Made by a program: the position numbers and the translations under genes. This document shows positions 34,389 to 44,808 of a DNA stretch of 58,852 nt, piece by piece. The DNA comes from an uncultured Verrucomicrobia subdivision 3 bacterium (lineage in GTDB: Bacteria > Verrucomicrobiota > Verrucomicrobiia > Limisphaerales > UBA11358). Location: assembly GCA_903827955.1 (NCBI GenBank), contig CAIKKJ010000168.1, positions 1 to 58,852 on the forward strand, written 5' to 3'. The notes under the pieces were generated by a model that did not search any database, was not told where the DNA came from, and saw only the letters and a program-made list of their open reading frames with translations. Every line of letters begins with the position of its first letter. Position 1 is the first letter of the stretch.

Positions 34389-35099
34389 TCAAAACAAGTG
34401 ATGCAGCCAATTGAAAACTTTGCCCGTTTCCGTGCACCACAGGCCGAAGATTTTAAAGATTTCCGGATGGCGCGTGAGTAGCGGGATGCCAAACAACAAG
34501 GTCACTGCGTTGCCGAGAAAAATTACCACGCCAGAAAACAAATAACCCTGCGACGTGATGTCCGTCTGCCGCGTCTGCAAAACATGAACCGTCAGGGTGA
34601 TGTGAAATGCATACGCCGCACCGAGCAGCAGGTGAAACCACACGAGGTAGCCGTGCCAACCGAAGATCAGATTGCCCAGCGCAAACACCGCGATGATGAT
34701 GACGGCGTAGAGCGGGAAAAAATACGGCGCCAGCGCGATGAGAAAATTCGTCTTGGAGATAATGACGTGGCCGCCCTTCGACGTGACCTTCATTTTTTTT
34801 ACTTCGCCGCCGCAGAGCCATGTCCAGATGGCGTGCGTCAGTTCGTGGCCAAAGACGTAAATCCACATCGGCTTGGGCATGAGCAAAAAAATAATCACCC
34901 AGCACGCCGCGCCGCCGAGGATGGGAACCCACACCGTGTCCGCGCCGGAACCGGCGCATAGCACCGGCCACAACGCCCGCGCCGCGCCCGCGCAAACGGG
35001 TAGCAGCAGGACGGCGAGGATGAACTTGATCCATTTCGGCACGCGCGTAGTTTGCAAAAAAGTTTGAAACTTGAAACCTGAAACTTGAAACTCTGGCAT
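34389..35099 (-). CDS. M50-like membrane metalloprotease family protein
   Basis: 236 residues if the ATG at 35099 is used; a GTG at 35042 would give 217 and avoid translating the stutter repeat (FQVSGFKFQTF). Several membrane segments flank FGHELTHAIWTWLCGG, a zinc-type HExxH motif (HELTH) within a membrane helix. The second metal ligand is not obvious. It may cleave membrane proteins or be a related non-peptidase. The start overlaps that of pyrE on the other strand (CATG), so the two genes diverge from shared bases. Confidence 0.68.
   Translation of the reverse strand: MPEFQVSGFKFQTFLQTTRVPKWIKFILAVLLLPVCAGAARALWPVLCAGSGADTVWVPILGGAACWVIIFLLMPKPMWIYVFGHELTHAIWTWLCGGEVKKMKVTSKGGHVIISKTNFLIALAPYFFPLYAVIIIAVFALGNLIFGWHGYLVWFHLLLGAAYAFHITLTVHVLQTRQTDITSQGYLFSGVVIFLGNAVTLLFGIPLLTRHPEIFKIFGLWCTETGKVFNWLHHLF
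35061..35094. repeat. GAAACTT stutter repeat before pyrE
   Basis: GTTTGAAACTTGAAACCTGAAAC and TTGAAACTCTGG cover 35061-35094, next to the pyrE ATG (35098). It is closely related to the repeat at 28444. Confidence 0.65.
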
Positions 35100-35664
35100 G
35101 ACAAAAGAAGAAGCGTTGCAAATTTTTCGTGATTCCGGCGCGTTGCTGGAAGGCCATTTCGTTTTGCGCAGTGGATTGCACAGCCGGCAATTTTTCCAAT
35201 GCGCGCTCGCGCTCCAGCAAATGCCCGCCGTGGAAAAACTCGGCGCGGCGCTCGCAGCGAAATTAAAACCGCTCGGCGCAATCACCGTCGTCGCGCCGGC
35301 GATGGGCGGGCTGGTCATCGGCCAGGAAGTGGCGCGGCAGTTAGGATTGCGTTTTATTTTTGTGGAGAAAGAAGACGGCAAATTAGTTTTGCGACGCGGC
35401 TTCAAAATTTCTGCAGGTGAAAAAATTCTCGTTGTCGAAGATGTCGTCACGAAAGGTGGTCGCGTTCAGGAAACTTTGGACATCGTCCGCGCGCACGGCG
35501 GCAACGTCGTCGGCGTGGCGATGGTGGTGGATCGCTCGAATGGCGCGGTGAATTTCGGGATGCCGTTCGTCAGTTTGATTTCGTTGCAAGTGGAGACGTT
35601 TGATCCGAACAATCTTCCCGCCGACCTCCAAAAAATTCCCGCCGTGAAGCCGGGCAGCAAGTGA
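35098..35664 (+). CDS. pyrE: Orotate phosphoribosyltransferase
   Basis: 188 residues. The PRPP-binding motif ILVVEDVVTKGGRVQETL, the FVLRSGLHSRQFFQC segment and the VAPAMGGLVIGQEVARQ loop identify PyrE, which converts orotate and PRPP to OMP in pyrimidine synthesis. No Shine-Dalgarno sequence precedes the ATG; the stutter repeat occupies that place. Other pyr genes are not nearby. Confidence 0.95.
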   Translation: MTKEEALQIFRDSGALLEGHFVLRSGLHSRQFFQCALALQQMPAVEKLGAALAAKLKPLGAITVVAPAMGGLVIGQEVARQLGLRFIFVEKEDGKLVLRRGFKISAGEKILVVEDVVTKGGRVQETLDIVRAHGGNVVGVAMVVDRSNGAVNFGMPFVSLISLQVETFDPNNLPADLQKIPAVKPGSK

Positions 35665-35683
35665 CCCGGCAGAAAATCTGACC

Positions 35684-36535
35684 ATGGATTTTCCGCTCCA
35701 TCCCATGTCGCCGGCCGAATACGCCGCCGTGGAGCGCGGGCTGGGCGCGAAAGTTTTGGAGCGCCACGGCATTTTTTGGCGGCAGGTGCGGCCGTTTTTC
35801 TTCCGCCCGGTTTTGCCGACGCCGGAATTTTCCGCGCCGGAAGTTGCCACTCCATTTGGCTGGCCGAACGGTTTTCAACACGCGCTGGCGGATGGCGCAA
35901 CGGCCAACTCACAGATGAATTTCCTGATGCTCGATGGCTTGCGCGACTATTCCAGCGAGCAACTTGGGCGACGACGGAAACAACTCGTGCGCTCGGCGTC
36001 GCAACTTTTTCAGGTGCGTCCGCTGCGCGATTTGCGCGAGTTTCAGGGGCAGGGCTTCAAAGCGTATCGCTCGTTTTACAACCGCACCGGCTACACGCAT
36101 CGCGCTGATCGGAAGGACGAAAAAACCTTTCATGCGTGGGCGGAAAAAGTTTTCAGCCATCCGAATGTGATTCTGCTCGGCGGCTACGGCGCGGACGGCC
36201 TGGTCGGCGTATCGCGTTCGTATCTCGTGGATGGAACACTGGTCTATGCCACGCTGTTTTGCGAGACGGAAGCGCTGAAGAAAAATCTCGGCGAGCTGAT
36301 GTTCCACGAATTGCGGGCGCTTGCGGCCGGCGATCCGCGCATTGCAGAAATTTTTGTGCGCAACTATCAGAACGGGAATTCGCTCGACCAATTTTATCTG
36401 CTGCGGGGCTGCAAGCTGGTTTCCAAACCCGCGCGGCTGGTGCTGCCGGCAGTGATTCGGGCGGGCATAAAAATTTTCCTGCCGCGCCAGCACGCGTTGC
36501 TCACCGGCAAAATCACCGCCCCCGCGCCAGTGTGA
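35684..36535 (+). CDS. Hypothetical protein, possibly acetyltransferase-like
   Basis: 283 residues, 19 bases after pyrE. I do not recognise the family. It has an N-terminal part with FGWPNGFQHALADGA and a second half (NRTGYTHRADRKDEKTF, LLGGYGADGLVGVSRSYLVDG) that may be a GNAT-like fold, as in FemAB relatives. Its 3' end overlaps the convergent FemAB-like gene by 23 bases. The two may serve a common envelope or polysaccharide task. No membrane segment is clear. Confidence 0.6.
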   Translation: MDFPLHPMSPAEYAAVERGLGAKVLERHGIFWRQVRPFFFRPVLPTPEFSAPEVATPFGWPNGFQHALADGATANSQMNFLMLDGLRDYSSEQLGRRRKQLVRSASQLFQVRPLRDLREFQGQGFKAYRSFYNRTGYTHRADRKDEKTFHAWAEKVFSHPNVILLGGYGADGLVGVSRSYLVDGTLVYATLFCETEALKKNLGELMFHELRALAAGDPRIAEIFVRNYQNGNSLDQFYLLRGCKLVSKPARLVLPAVIRAGIKIFLPRQHALLTGKITAPAPV

Positions 36536-37571
36536 CGCCCAACTCGGAGTCGAGCAGTTTCGCACCGCCAGCGCGCATGGCGGAACGCACCAACGGATTC
36601 GTAAAATGGCAGAACACGCCGGGCAACATTTTCACGTCGCCGCCGAAACCGAGCTTGAACTCCGTTGGCCCGCCGACTTCGCCCGGCTCGACGTTCACGA
36701 AATCAAAGTAGCGGCAGCCCTGGGCTTTGGCGGCGCAGATTAATTTCCAGTAGAGCAACTGGTTTGGCCGCAGCCCGGCCTGCGTGCCGTCCCAGCCGAT
36801 TTTCCAGACGCGAAACCAGTCGCCAAACCGGAACGCCACTTGGGCGGCGATGGTTTTCTTTTCGTGCCTGACCACATAAATCTGCATCCAGCCGCGCGGC
36901 GCGAAATGTTTCCAAAGTTCGTGGAAAAATTCCGGTGTGGCCGGGTTCGGCGTGATGTTGCGCCGCGCACACAACGCACACATCAATTTCCAAAACTCAT
37001 CCAAGTCCGCCGCGCCACCCGGTTCCACGGTGAGGCCACGTTTCAAGCCCTGCCGGATTTGGTGCCGCATCGTGACGCGCATTTCGGCGAGCAGTTGCGC
37101 CTCGGATTTTTTCAGGTCGAGCAGCAGCGTCGCCTTCATGTTCGACGGCGCGAGTGCCAGCGGCGCTTTGATGAAACCGTCCGCCAGCAGCCGTTCGCCA
37201 AAAGTTTTCGCGTCGTAAGGCAGTTGGGCGAGCAGGTAAAGCGCGCGTTCCCGCCGCAGGAAAATTTTCAGCTCCGCGAGCAAAGTTTTTTCCGCGAGCG
37301 AATCATTGTCCGCCACCACCGGGCCAAACGTGATGTAAGCCCATTTGCCCAGCCGCCGGACGGTGCGCAACTGCACTTGCGCCCCGCCAATAATTTTACC
37401 GTCTTCCGTCAGCACCACGCGCACGACCGTCCAGCCGAGCGTGGTGCGGACGTGGCCCCAGAGCGACGTTTGCTCGTGATGTCCATCCGGTTGCACGAAA
37501 ATGAAATCATCCCATGCGCGGTCTTCGGTAAAATTATTCCAGTTGATCTCGAAAGTCCGGCTACCGAGCAC
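36513..37571 (-). CDS. FemAB-like GNAT protein
   Basis: 352 residues with the GTG at 37571; a TTG at 37709 is the longest frame, and the true start is uncertain. TSLWGHVRTTLGWTVVRVVL, GGAQVQLRTVRRLGKWAYI, and LLYWKLICAAKAQGCRYFDFVNVEPG are typical of the FemAB family of peptidoglycan or polysaccharide aminoacyl/acyltransferases. It probably uses aminoacyl-tRNA or acyl-CoA to modify envelope precursors. The C-terminal end overlaps the plus-strand neighbour. Confidence 0.75.
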   Translation of the reverse strand: MLGSRTFEINWNNFTEDRAWDDFIFVQPDGHHEQTSLWGHVRTTLGWTVVRVVLTEDGKIIGGAQVQLRTVRRLGKWAYITFGPVVADNDSLAEKTLLAELKIFLRRERALYLLAQLPYDAKTFGERLLADGFIKAPLALAPSNMKATLLLDLKKSEAQLLAEMRVTMRHQIRQGLKRGLTVEPGGAADLDEFWKLMCALCARRNITPNPATPEFFHELWKHFAPRGWMQIYVVRHEKKTIAAQVAFRFGDWFRVWKIGWDGTQAGLRPNQLLYWKLICAAKAQGCRYFDFVNVEPGEVGGPTEFKLGFGGDVKMLPGVFCHFTNPLVRSAMRAGGAKLLDSELGVTLARGR

Positions 37572-37733
37572 AACGGTTTTTGCCTCGGGAATTTTTTGTG
37601 AGGTTGGCCGCACACCGGGATTATGCCGTCCAACCGGTTGGAAATTGAAGAAAAATTCCGGCCGCCGCGGCTTGGAAAAAATGTGTCGCGCGGCTCCCGT
37701 TTGTGCCAATTCCGTTGCGCCACGCGCCTTTCG

Positions 37734-37762
37734 ACTGTGCCACGCCGCGCTTTTGGCACAGT
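37734..37762. promoter_or_regulatory. Inverted repeat upstream of dnaK
   Basis: ACTGTGCCA (37734-37742) and TGGCACAGT (37754-37762) form a perfect 9-bp inverted repeat, interleaved with another (ACGCCGCG with CGCGGCGT). Related words (TTTGTGCCA at 37700, TTTGGCACA at 37838) occur on either side. This may be an operator for dnaK; no CIRCE element is present. The rest of the 340 bases before dnaK has no gene I can support. Confidence 0.45.
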
Positions 37763-37911
37763 TGCTACGCGGCGTTGGTTGAGGTTTAATCTGCTATTTC
37801 CATCTGTTTTCAATAGTTCCGTAAGTTTCTCGCCATTTGGCACAATCCGGCACTGTTATTGCGTTGAAGCTGTCAGCAGTTAAACCAGAAACCAATTTCA
37901 TACACAATTTT

Positions 37912-39846
37912 ATGGCAAAAGTATTAGGCATTGATTTAGGCACAACGAACTCCTGCATGGCCGTCATGGACTCCGGCGAACCGCTCGTCTTGGAAAACTC
38001 CGAGGGCAAACGCACGACGCCGTCCGTCGTGGCGTTCACGAAATCCGGCGAGCGCGTGGTCGGTGACGCGGCGAAACGTCAGGCCGTGACCAACTCCCGC
38101 AACACGATTTACTCTGTGAAGCGTTTCATGGGTCGCAAGTTCGATGAAGTCGCGGAAGAAATTAAGCGCATGCCTTACAAAGTTGTGCGCGCGAGCAATG
38201 GCGATTGCGCCGTCGAGGTCGAAGTGGACGGCAAGGCCAAGCAATTCTCGCCACAGGAAATTTCTGCGATGATTCTTTCCAAGCTCAAGGCCGATGCGGA
38301 AGCGCGTCTCGGCGAGAAGATTGGCCAAGCGGTTATCACGGTGCCGGCTTATTTCAACGACTCGCAACGTCAGGCCACCAAAGACGCTGGCCGCATTGCG
38401 GGTCTCGAAGTGCTCCGCATCATCAATGAGCCGACGGCGGCCTCACTCGCTTATGGTCTCGACAAGAAGAAGGACGAGAAGATCGCCGTTTATGATTTGG
38501 GCGGCGGCACGTTTGATATTTCCGTTCTCGAAATCGGCGACGGCGTGTTTGAAGTGAAGGCCACGAACGGCGACACGCATCTCGGCGGTGATGACTGGGA
38601 CAACACGCTCATGGATTGGATTCTCGATGAATTCAAACGCGAGTATAACATGGACCTCCGCAAGCAGCCCGACGCGCTCCAGCGCATCAAGGAAGAAGCC
38701 GAGAAAGCCAAGATCGCGCTTTCCAGCTCGCAGACCTACGACATCAATCTGCCGTTCATCACGGCGGACGCCACCGGGCCGAAGCACATCCAGAAGTCGC
38801 TCACCCGCGCGAAGCTCGAACAACTCACGGACAAACTTTTTGAACGCACCATCGGGCCGGTGAAAGCCTGCTTGAAGGACGCGGGCATTGACGCCGCCAA
38901 GATTGACGAACTCGTGCTCGTCGGTGGTATGACCCGTATGCCGCGCGTTGTCGAAGTCGCTCGCTCGCTCGTCAACAAAGCGCCGCATCAAGGTGTGAAT
39001 CCTGACGAAGTCGTTGCCATCGGTGCCGGCATTCAGGGCGGCGTGCTCAAGGGCGAAGTGAAAGACGTGCTCCTGCTCGACGTGACGCCGCTCTCGCTCG
39101 GCATTGAGACGCTCGGCGGCGTGTTCACGAAATTGATCGAACGCAACACCACGATTCCCGCGCGCAAATCGGAAATTTTCTCCACCGCGAGCGACAATCA
39201 GCCCGGCGTTGAGATCCACGTTCTCCAGGGCGAACGCCAGTTCTCCAAGGACAACAAGACCATCGGCCGGTTCAATCTCGCGGACATTCCGCCCGCACCG
39301 CGCGGCGTGCCGCAGATCGAAGTGACCTTCGACATTGACGCTAACGGCATCTTGCACGTCGGCGCGAAAGACCTGGGCACGGGCAAGGAGCAGAAGATTT
39401 CCATCACGGCCAGCAGCGGGCTCTCGAAGGACGAAGTCGAGAAGATGCGCAAGGACGCCGAAGCTCATGCGGACGAGGACAAGAGCCGCCTGGAAGAAAT
39501 CCAGACGCGCAACGAAGCGGACAACTCCGTTTATCGCACTGAGAAATTGCTCAAGGACAACGCGGATAAATTGTCTGCCGACGACAAGGGTAAGCTCGAA
39601 ACCGCCGCGAACGCGGTGAAGGAAGCGCTCAAGGGCACGGACGCCGTCGCCATCAAATCCACCAGCGAGAAGCTGAACGAAGCGTGGCAGGCCGTCTCGA
39701 CCGAGCTTTATAAGGCTGCCGCCGCGAAGGCGCAGGCCGAAAAAGGTGCGGCCGGCGCGCAGCCCGAAGGTGGCGAACCGAAGTCCGAAGAAAAGAAAAA
39801 GGACGACGGCGTGATCGACGCGGAAGTCGTGGACGAGAAGAAGTAA
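37912..39846 (+). CDS. dnaK: Molecular chaperone DnaK (Hsp70)
   Basis: 644 residues from the ATG at 37912 ([18 protein letters not shown]). Hsp70 signatures: nucleotide-binding [37 protein letters not shown]; the linker [16 protein letters not shown]; and a C-terminal lid that ends in an acidic, lysine-rich tail (DAEVVDEKK). It folds proteins in the cytoplasm. The DnaJ and GrpE partners are not in the window. It is not preceded by a Shine-Dalgarno sequence, and groES follows about 150 bases later across a palindromic repeat. Confidence 0.98.
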   Translation: MAKVLGIDLGTTNSCMAVMDSGEPLVLENSEGKRTTPSVVAFTKSGERVVGDAAKRQAVTNSRNTIYSVKRFMGRKFDEVAEEIKRMPYKVVRASNGDCAVEVEVDGKAKQFSPQEISAMILSKLKADAEARLGEKIGQAVITVPAYFNDSQRQATKDAGRIAGLEVLRIINEPTAASLAYGLDKKKDEKIAVYDLGGGTFDISVLEIGDGVFEVKATNGDTHLGGDDWDNTLMDWILDEFKREYNMDLRKQPDALQRIKEEAEKAKIALSSSQTYDINLPFITADATGPKHIQKSLTRAKLEQLTDKLFERTIGPVKACLKDAGIDAAKIDELVLVGGMTRMPRVVEVARSLVNKAPHQGVNPDEVVAIGAGIQGGVLKGEVKDVLLLDVTPLSLGIETLGGVFTKLIERNTTIPARKSEIFSTASDNQPGVEIHVLQGERQFSKDNKTIGRFNLADIPPAPRGVPQIEVTFDIDANGILHVGAKDLGTGKEQKISITASSGLSKDEVEKMRKDAEAHADEDKSRLEEIQTRNEADNSVYRTEKLLKDNADKLSADDKGKLETAANAVKEALKGTDAVAIKSTSEKLNEAWQAVSTELYKAAAAKAQAEKGAAGAQPEGGEPKSEEKKKDDGVIDAEVVDEKK

Positions 39847-39853
39847 ATTGAAA

Positions 39854-39916
39854 AACCGCGAAATACGCGAAATACACGAACGAAATTTTTTCGCGTGATT
39901 TGCGTGGTTCGCGGTT
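39854..39916. repeat. CGCGAAATACGCGAA palindromic repeat, copy 2
   Basis: 27 bases from 39854 are identical to copy 1 at 33756. The right arm (39890-39916) pairs with the left at about 21 of 27 positions, so this copy has drifted. It sits between dnaK and groES, where it may fold in the transcript or serve as a terminator. Confidence 0.8.
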
Positions 39917-39995
39917 GAAATGATTTTCCCGCCGCGAGTGCGGATCGGGAGTTAATTAAGTCGAAACAAACAACAACCAAAACAAAAAACAAAGT

Positions 39996-40289
39996 ATGGC
40001 ACTCAACATCAAACCGCTGGGCGACCGCATCCTGGTCGAACCCTCCGAAGAAAAAGAAGTCAAAAAGGGCGGCATTATCATTCCCGATACCGCCAAGGAA
40101 AAATCCCAAGAGGGCGTGGTTCGCGTGCTCGGCACCGGCAAGACCGACGACGAAGGCAAGAAGATTGCTTTCGAAGTCAAAGTCGGCGACCGCGTGCTCG
40201 TCTCCCAATACGGCGGTTCCCCCATCAAGATTGATGGCAAGGAATACAAGATCTACACCTCGGATGACCTCATCGCAGTCATCAACTAA
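39996..40289 (+). CDS. groES: Co-chaperonin GroES
   Basis: 97 residues. MALNIKPLGDRILVEPSE, KGGIIIPDTAKEKSQEGVV, the mobile loop and GDRVLVSQYGGSPIKIDGK are GroES. It caps GroEL. The leader (39961-39995) is nearly without G, ACAAACAACAACC, with no Shine-Dalgarno sequence. groL starts 42 bases after its stop. Order groES-groL is standard. Confidence 0.97.
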   Translation: MALNIKPLGDRILVEPSEEKEVKKGGIIIPDTAKEKSQEGVVRVLGTGKTDDEGKKIAFEVKVGDRVLVSQYGGSPIKIDGKEYKIYTSDDLIAVIN

Positions 40290-40291
40290 TT

Positions 40292-41987
<1,696 letters not shown>

Positions 41988-42020
41988 GCAAATCAAATTC
42001 GAGGAACCGAGAAATTCAGA

Positions 42021-42053
42021 ACGCGGCTGGGAGAAATCCCAGCCGCGTTTTTT
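42021..42053 (+). terminator. Intrinsic terminator of groESL
   Basis: ACGCGGCTGGGA (42021-42032), GAAA loop, TCCCAGCCGCGT (42037-42048), then a run of six T bases: a textbook hairpin, 12 perfect pairs with a stable tetraloop. Confidence 0.95.
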
Positions 42054-42195
42054 CTTTGGCACCGTCTCACCCGCTGGAATCTGACCGAGCTTTGAGACAA
42101 TTCTGCGGCCAAGCGCGTCTTTCCTTCCCGGAAAGGCCATGGCCATCGACTGCAATTTGCTTCCGCCCCGCGATTTTCCTGCTAGCTTTCCCGGC

Positions 42196-43440
42196 ATGAG
42201 TTTTTCCGCACTCGGCCTTTCTGAGAAAATTCTCGAAGGCGTCAAGGCCATGGGTTACAGCGACCCCACGCCCATCCAGCTCCGCGCCATCCCGCTCGTG
42301 CTCTCCGGGCGCGACGTCATCGGCAGCGCGCAGACCGGCACCGGCAAGACCGCCGCATTCGCGCTCCCGATCCTCTCGAAACTCGGCCACCACGCGCCGG
42401 GCCAAAGTCCGCGCGTGCTCATCCTTGAACCGACACGCGAACTCGCCGCGCAAGTCGAGACCGCCGTCCGCGATTACGCGCGCTTCACCGATCTGAAAGT
42501 CTGCGTCATCTTCGGCGGCGTCGGCTACGGCAAACAAAATGACGAATTGAAAGCCGGCGCGGACATCATCGTCGCCACGCCGGGACGTTTGCTGGATCAT
42601 CTCGAACAAGGCAACGTGCGCCTCGACAAAGTGGAATTTCTCGTCCTCGACGAAGCTGACCGCATGCTCGACATGGGCTTCCTCCCTGACGTGCGCCGCC
42701 TCGTGGAAAAATGCCCGCGCAAACGCCACAGCGCGTTGTTCTCCGCCACGATTCCGCCGCAGATTGAAACGCTCATCCAATGGGCGATGCACAATCCCGA
42801 GACGATTGAAATCGGCGCGCGCCGTTCGCCGGCGGAATCCGTCAAGCACGTCATCTATCCCGTTTCCGATTCGCAGAAAACCGACCTGCTGCTCGAACTG
42901 CTGAACCGCGTGAACTACGATTCCGTCATCGTTTTTTGCCGCACCAAGCACGGCGCGGACCGCGTGGCCTCCACGCTCAAGCGCTCGAATCACGCCGTGG
43001 CCGTGTTGCACAGCAACCGCACGCAGAAGGAACGCGAACAGGCGCTGCAAGGTTTTCGCGATGGCAAATTTGAAGTCCTCGTCGCCACGGACATCGCCGC
43101 GCGCGGGTTGGACATCGCGGACGTGAGCCACGTTGTGAACTACGATGTGCCGCAGCATCCTGAAGATTACATACACCGCATCGGCCGCACGGGCCGCGCG
43201 GCGGCGACGGGCGACGCGTTTACCATCATGGTGGCCGAGGATGCGCCGCACGTTTATTCCATCGAACGTTTCATCAGCCAGAAAATTCCGCGCGTGAAGC
43301 TGGAGAATTTTGATTACCGCTACACGGCGTTGTTTGAAGAAGCCAAGCCCGGCGCGGCGACGGGCGGTTTCCCCGGCAAAGTGCGCGGCGGCCGTGTGCA
43401 CGGCGGCTACTCCTTCTCGCCCGGCGGACGGCGACGGTAA
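42196..43440 (+). CDS. DEAD-box RNA helicase
   Basis: 414 residues from the ATG at 42196 (MSFSALGLSEKILEGV); earlier in-frame starts are weaker. All motifs are present: Q motif ending PTPIQLRAIPL, Walker A AQTGTGKT, PTRELAAQ, DEAD box VLDEADRMLDMGF, SATIPP, and the C-terminal ATDIAARGLDI and HRIGRTGR. It unwinds RNA in ribosome assembly or decay (RhlE-like). The C-terminal tail is short and glycine and arginine rich (GGFPGKVRGGRVHGGY). Confidence 0.93.
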   Translation: MSFSALGLSEKILEGVKAMGYSDPTPIQLRAIPLVLSGRDVIGSAQTGTGKTAAFALPILSKLGHHAPGQSPRVLILEPTRELAAQVETAVRDYARFTDLKVCVIFGGVGYGKQNDELKAGADIIVATPGRLLDHLEQGNVRLDKVEFLVLDEADRMLDMGFLPDVRRLVEKCPRKRHSALFSATIPPQIETLIQWAMHNPETIEIGARRSPAESVKHVIYPVSDSQKTDLLLELLNRVNYDSVIVFCRTKHGADRVASTLKRSNHAVAVLHSNRTQKEREQALQGFRDGKFEVLVATDIAARGLDIADVSHVVNYDVPQHPEDYIHRIGRTGRAAATGDAFTIMVAEDAPHVYSIERFISQKIPRVKLENFDYRYTALFEEAKPGAATGGFPGKVRGGRVHGGYSFSPGGRRR

Positions 43441-43519
43441 TTTTTTGCAACAAACTGTCGGGCGCGGTTTTGGAGTTTTTGAAAAAACGAACAATATCAG
43501 AAATTGTTCGGCAGAGATT

Positions 43520-44443
43520 ATGAACTCACACGATTGGTCAATTGCATTAAATGATTTCGCCCGTGAATACTCCGTCATAGATTCTACTTCGTGGTGCTAC
43601 CTGATTGGCGGATTGTCACTTTTCATTTCGTTTCTTCTTTCTTTTCAAAAGGGCCGTTGCACCTTGTTCTCTTCTGCTACCTTGTGGGTGGTTGGAACGA
43701 TTGTTTATTGTAGCATGAGGGGTAATTTCTACCGCCTCGATGCTGGTTTATCAGATGCAAAAATGTTCTGGTTGAAATGGTTGATGGAAACGGTCTTTGT
43801 GCTGATGCTAATGGAAAGTGCTTTGCTGTTTCCTTGGATTTCCAAGAAACAAGCCATGTATCTGGGAAAAATTTTGCTCCTCATCATCACGCCAACGCTC
43901 TTGCTGTTCATTTCCGTGCTCGCCATCTATCCGTCTTCTCCGATGGTTTGGTTTTTTCCTTTGGGGGCAAGTTACATCGGACACGCCATGCTGTGGTTTC
44001 GCATCCGGGAAAAATTCGACGGTGAAAAAACAATGGTAGACCCGGCAGTTCCAGTAAAAAGTAAATTCAGAATGGCACAAGTCGCCGGATGGTCAGCTTA
44101 TTGCGTGATCGTTGCATTTCTGTTGTTGTTAGCTGCCCCCGATAGAATCTCTCGGCCAATTTTCGCATTCATGTTTCCCCAGCGCCCCACAAGCAGTGGA
44201 AACCCCTGCATGAACAATCTTCGCAATCTGGACGCCGCAGCAAATCAATTTGCGGCGGAGCACAATTTGACGAACGGAGCCCCCATCCATTTCCCAGATG
44301 ACCTGACGCCTTACATCAGACTTAATTGGAAAGGAAAAATTCCGCCGTGTCCCGCTGGTGGCATTTATCACATCAGCAAAGTTGGCGAACCGCCTACTTG
44401 CTCGCTCGGCTCCAGCGTTACGCCCTCGCACGCTTTGCCTTGA
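43520..44443 (+). CDS. Six-helix membrane protein with pilin-like C-terminal domain
   Basis: 307 residues from the ATG at 43520. Six membrane helices (about 26-42, 52-66, 92-106, 115-137, 142-160, 190-206) are followed by about 80 soluble residues. These (CMNNLRNLDAAANQFAAEHN, DLTPYIRLNW, PPCPAGGIYHI, PTCSL) match the C-terminal half of type II/IV pseudopilins in this phylum, with cysteines 230, 277 and 294 and without the pilin helix itself. Base composition is visibly more AT-rich than the neighbours, hinting at later arrival. Function unknown. Confidence 0.65.
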   Translation: MNSHDWSIALNDFAREYSVIDSTSWCYLIGGLSLFISFLLSFQKGRCTLFSSATLWVVGTIVYCSMRGNFYRLDAGLSDAKMFWLKWLMETVFVLMLMESALLFPWISKKQAMYLGKILLLIITPTLLLFISVLAIYPSSPMVWFFPLGASYIGHAMLWFRIREKFDGEKTMVDPAVPVKSKFRMAQVAGWSAYCVIVAFLLLLAAPDRISRPIFAFMFPQRPTSSGNPCMNNLRNLDAAANQFAAEHNLTNGAPIHFPDDLTPYIRLNWKGKIPPCPAGGIYHISKVGEPPTCSLGSSVTPSHALP

Positions 44444-44730
44444 GTAAAAACTTTTCAACGCCGGATGCCATCGCCTTGGTCTGGTTCGGTGGCTTCAACC
44501 TCGCGGCGCTGCTGGCGTTCGCTTTCGACAAATGGCTGGCCGGTCGCGCGGCGCGGCGCGTGGCGGAATCCACATTGGTCTGGCTCGGCGCGCTCGGCGG
44601 CTGGCCGGGCGGCTGGCTGGGCATGAAATTATTCCGGCACAAAACGGTGAAGCGGTCGTTCCAATTCAAATACGCGCTGGCGCTGCTGCCCTTCGCCGCA
44701 GAAATTTGGGTGTGGTGGCATTGGCGCTGA
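44440..44730 (+). CDS. DUF1294 membrane protein
   Basis: 96 residues from a TTG at 44440, which overlaps the previous stop (TTGA). The open frame extends upstream but overlaps the pilin-like gene. FAFDKWLAGRAARRVAESTL and GALGGWPGGWLGMKLFRHKT are the DUF1294 signature, with three membrane segments. Function unknown; a cold-shock domain is fused to it in some bacteria, but not here. The start is not certain. Confidence 0.8.
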   Translation: MSKNFSTPDAIALVWFGGFNLAALLAFAFDKWLAGRAARRVAESTLVWLGALGGWPGGWLGMKLFRHKTVKRSFQFKYALALLPFAAEIWVWWHWR

Positions 44731-44808
44731 TTTAGACCGGGTTTTAAACGCAAATCACTTGCTCCCGTCGGTGCAATCAATTAGAAACAGTTGAACGGAG
44801 AAAAAATT

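Noticed and set aside
37830-37911. Sigma54 promoter before dnaK (TTGGCAC)
   Set aside because: TGGCAC occurs, but no GC at the right 10-base distance.
39900-39995. CIRCE operator before groES
   Set aside because: TTAGCACTC-N9-GAGTGCTAA not found; GAGTGC at 39938 has no partner.
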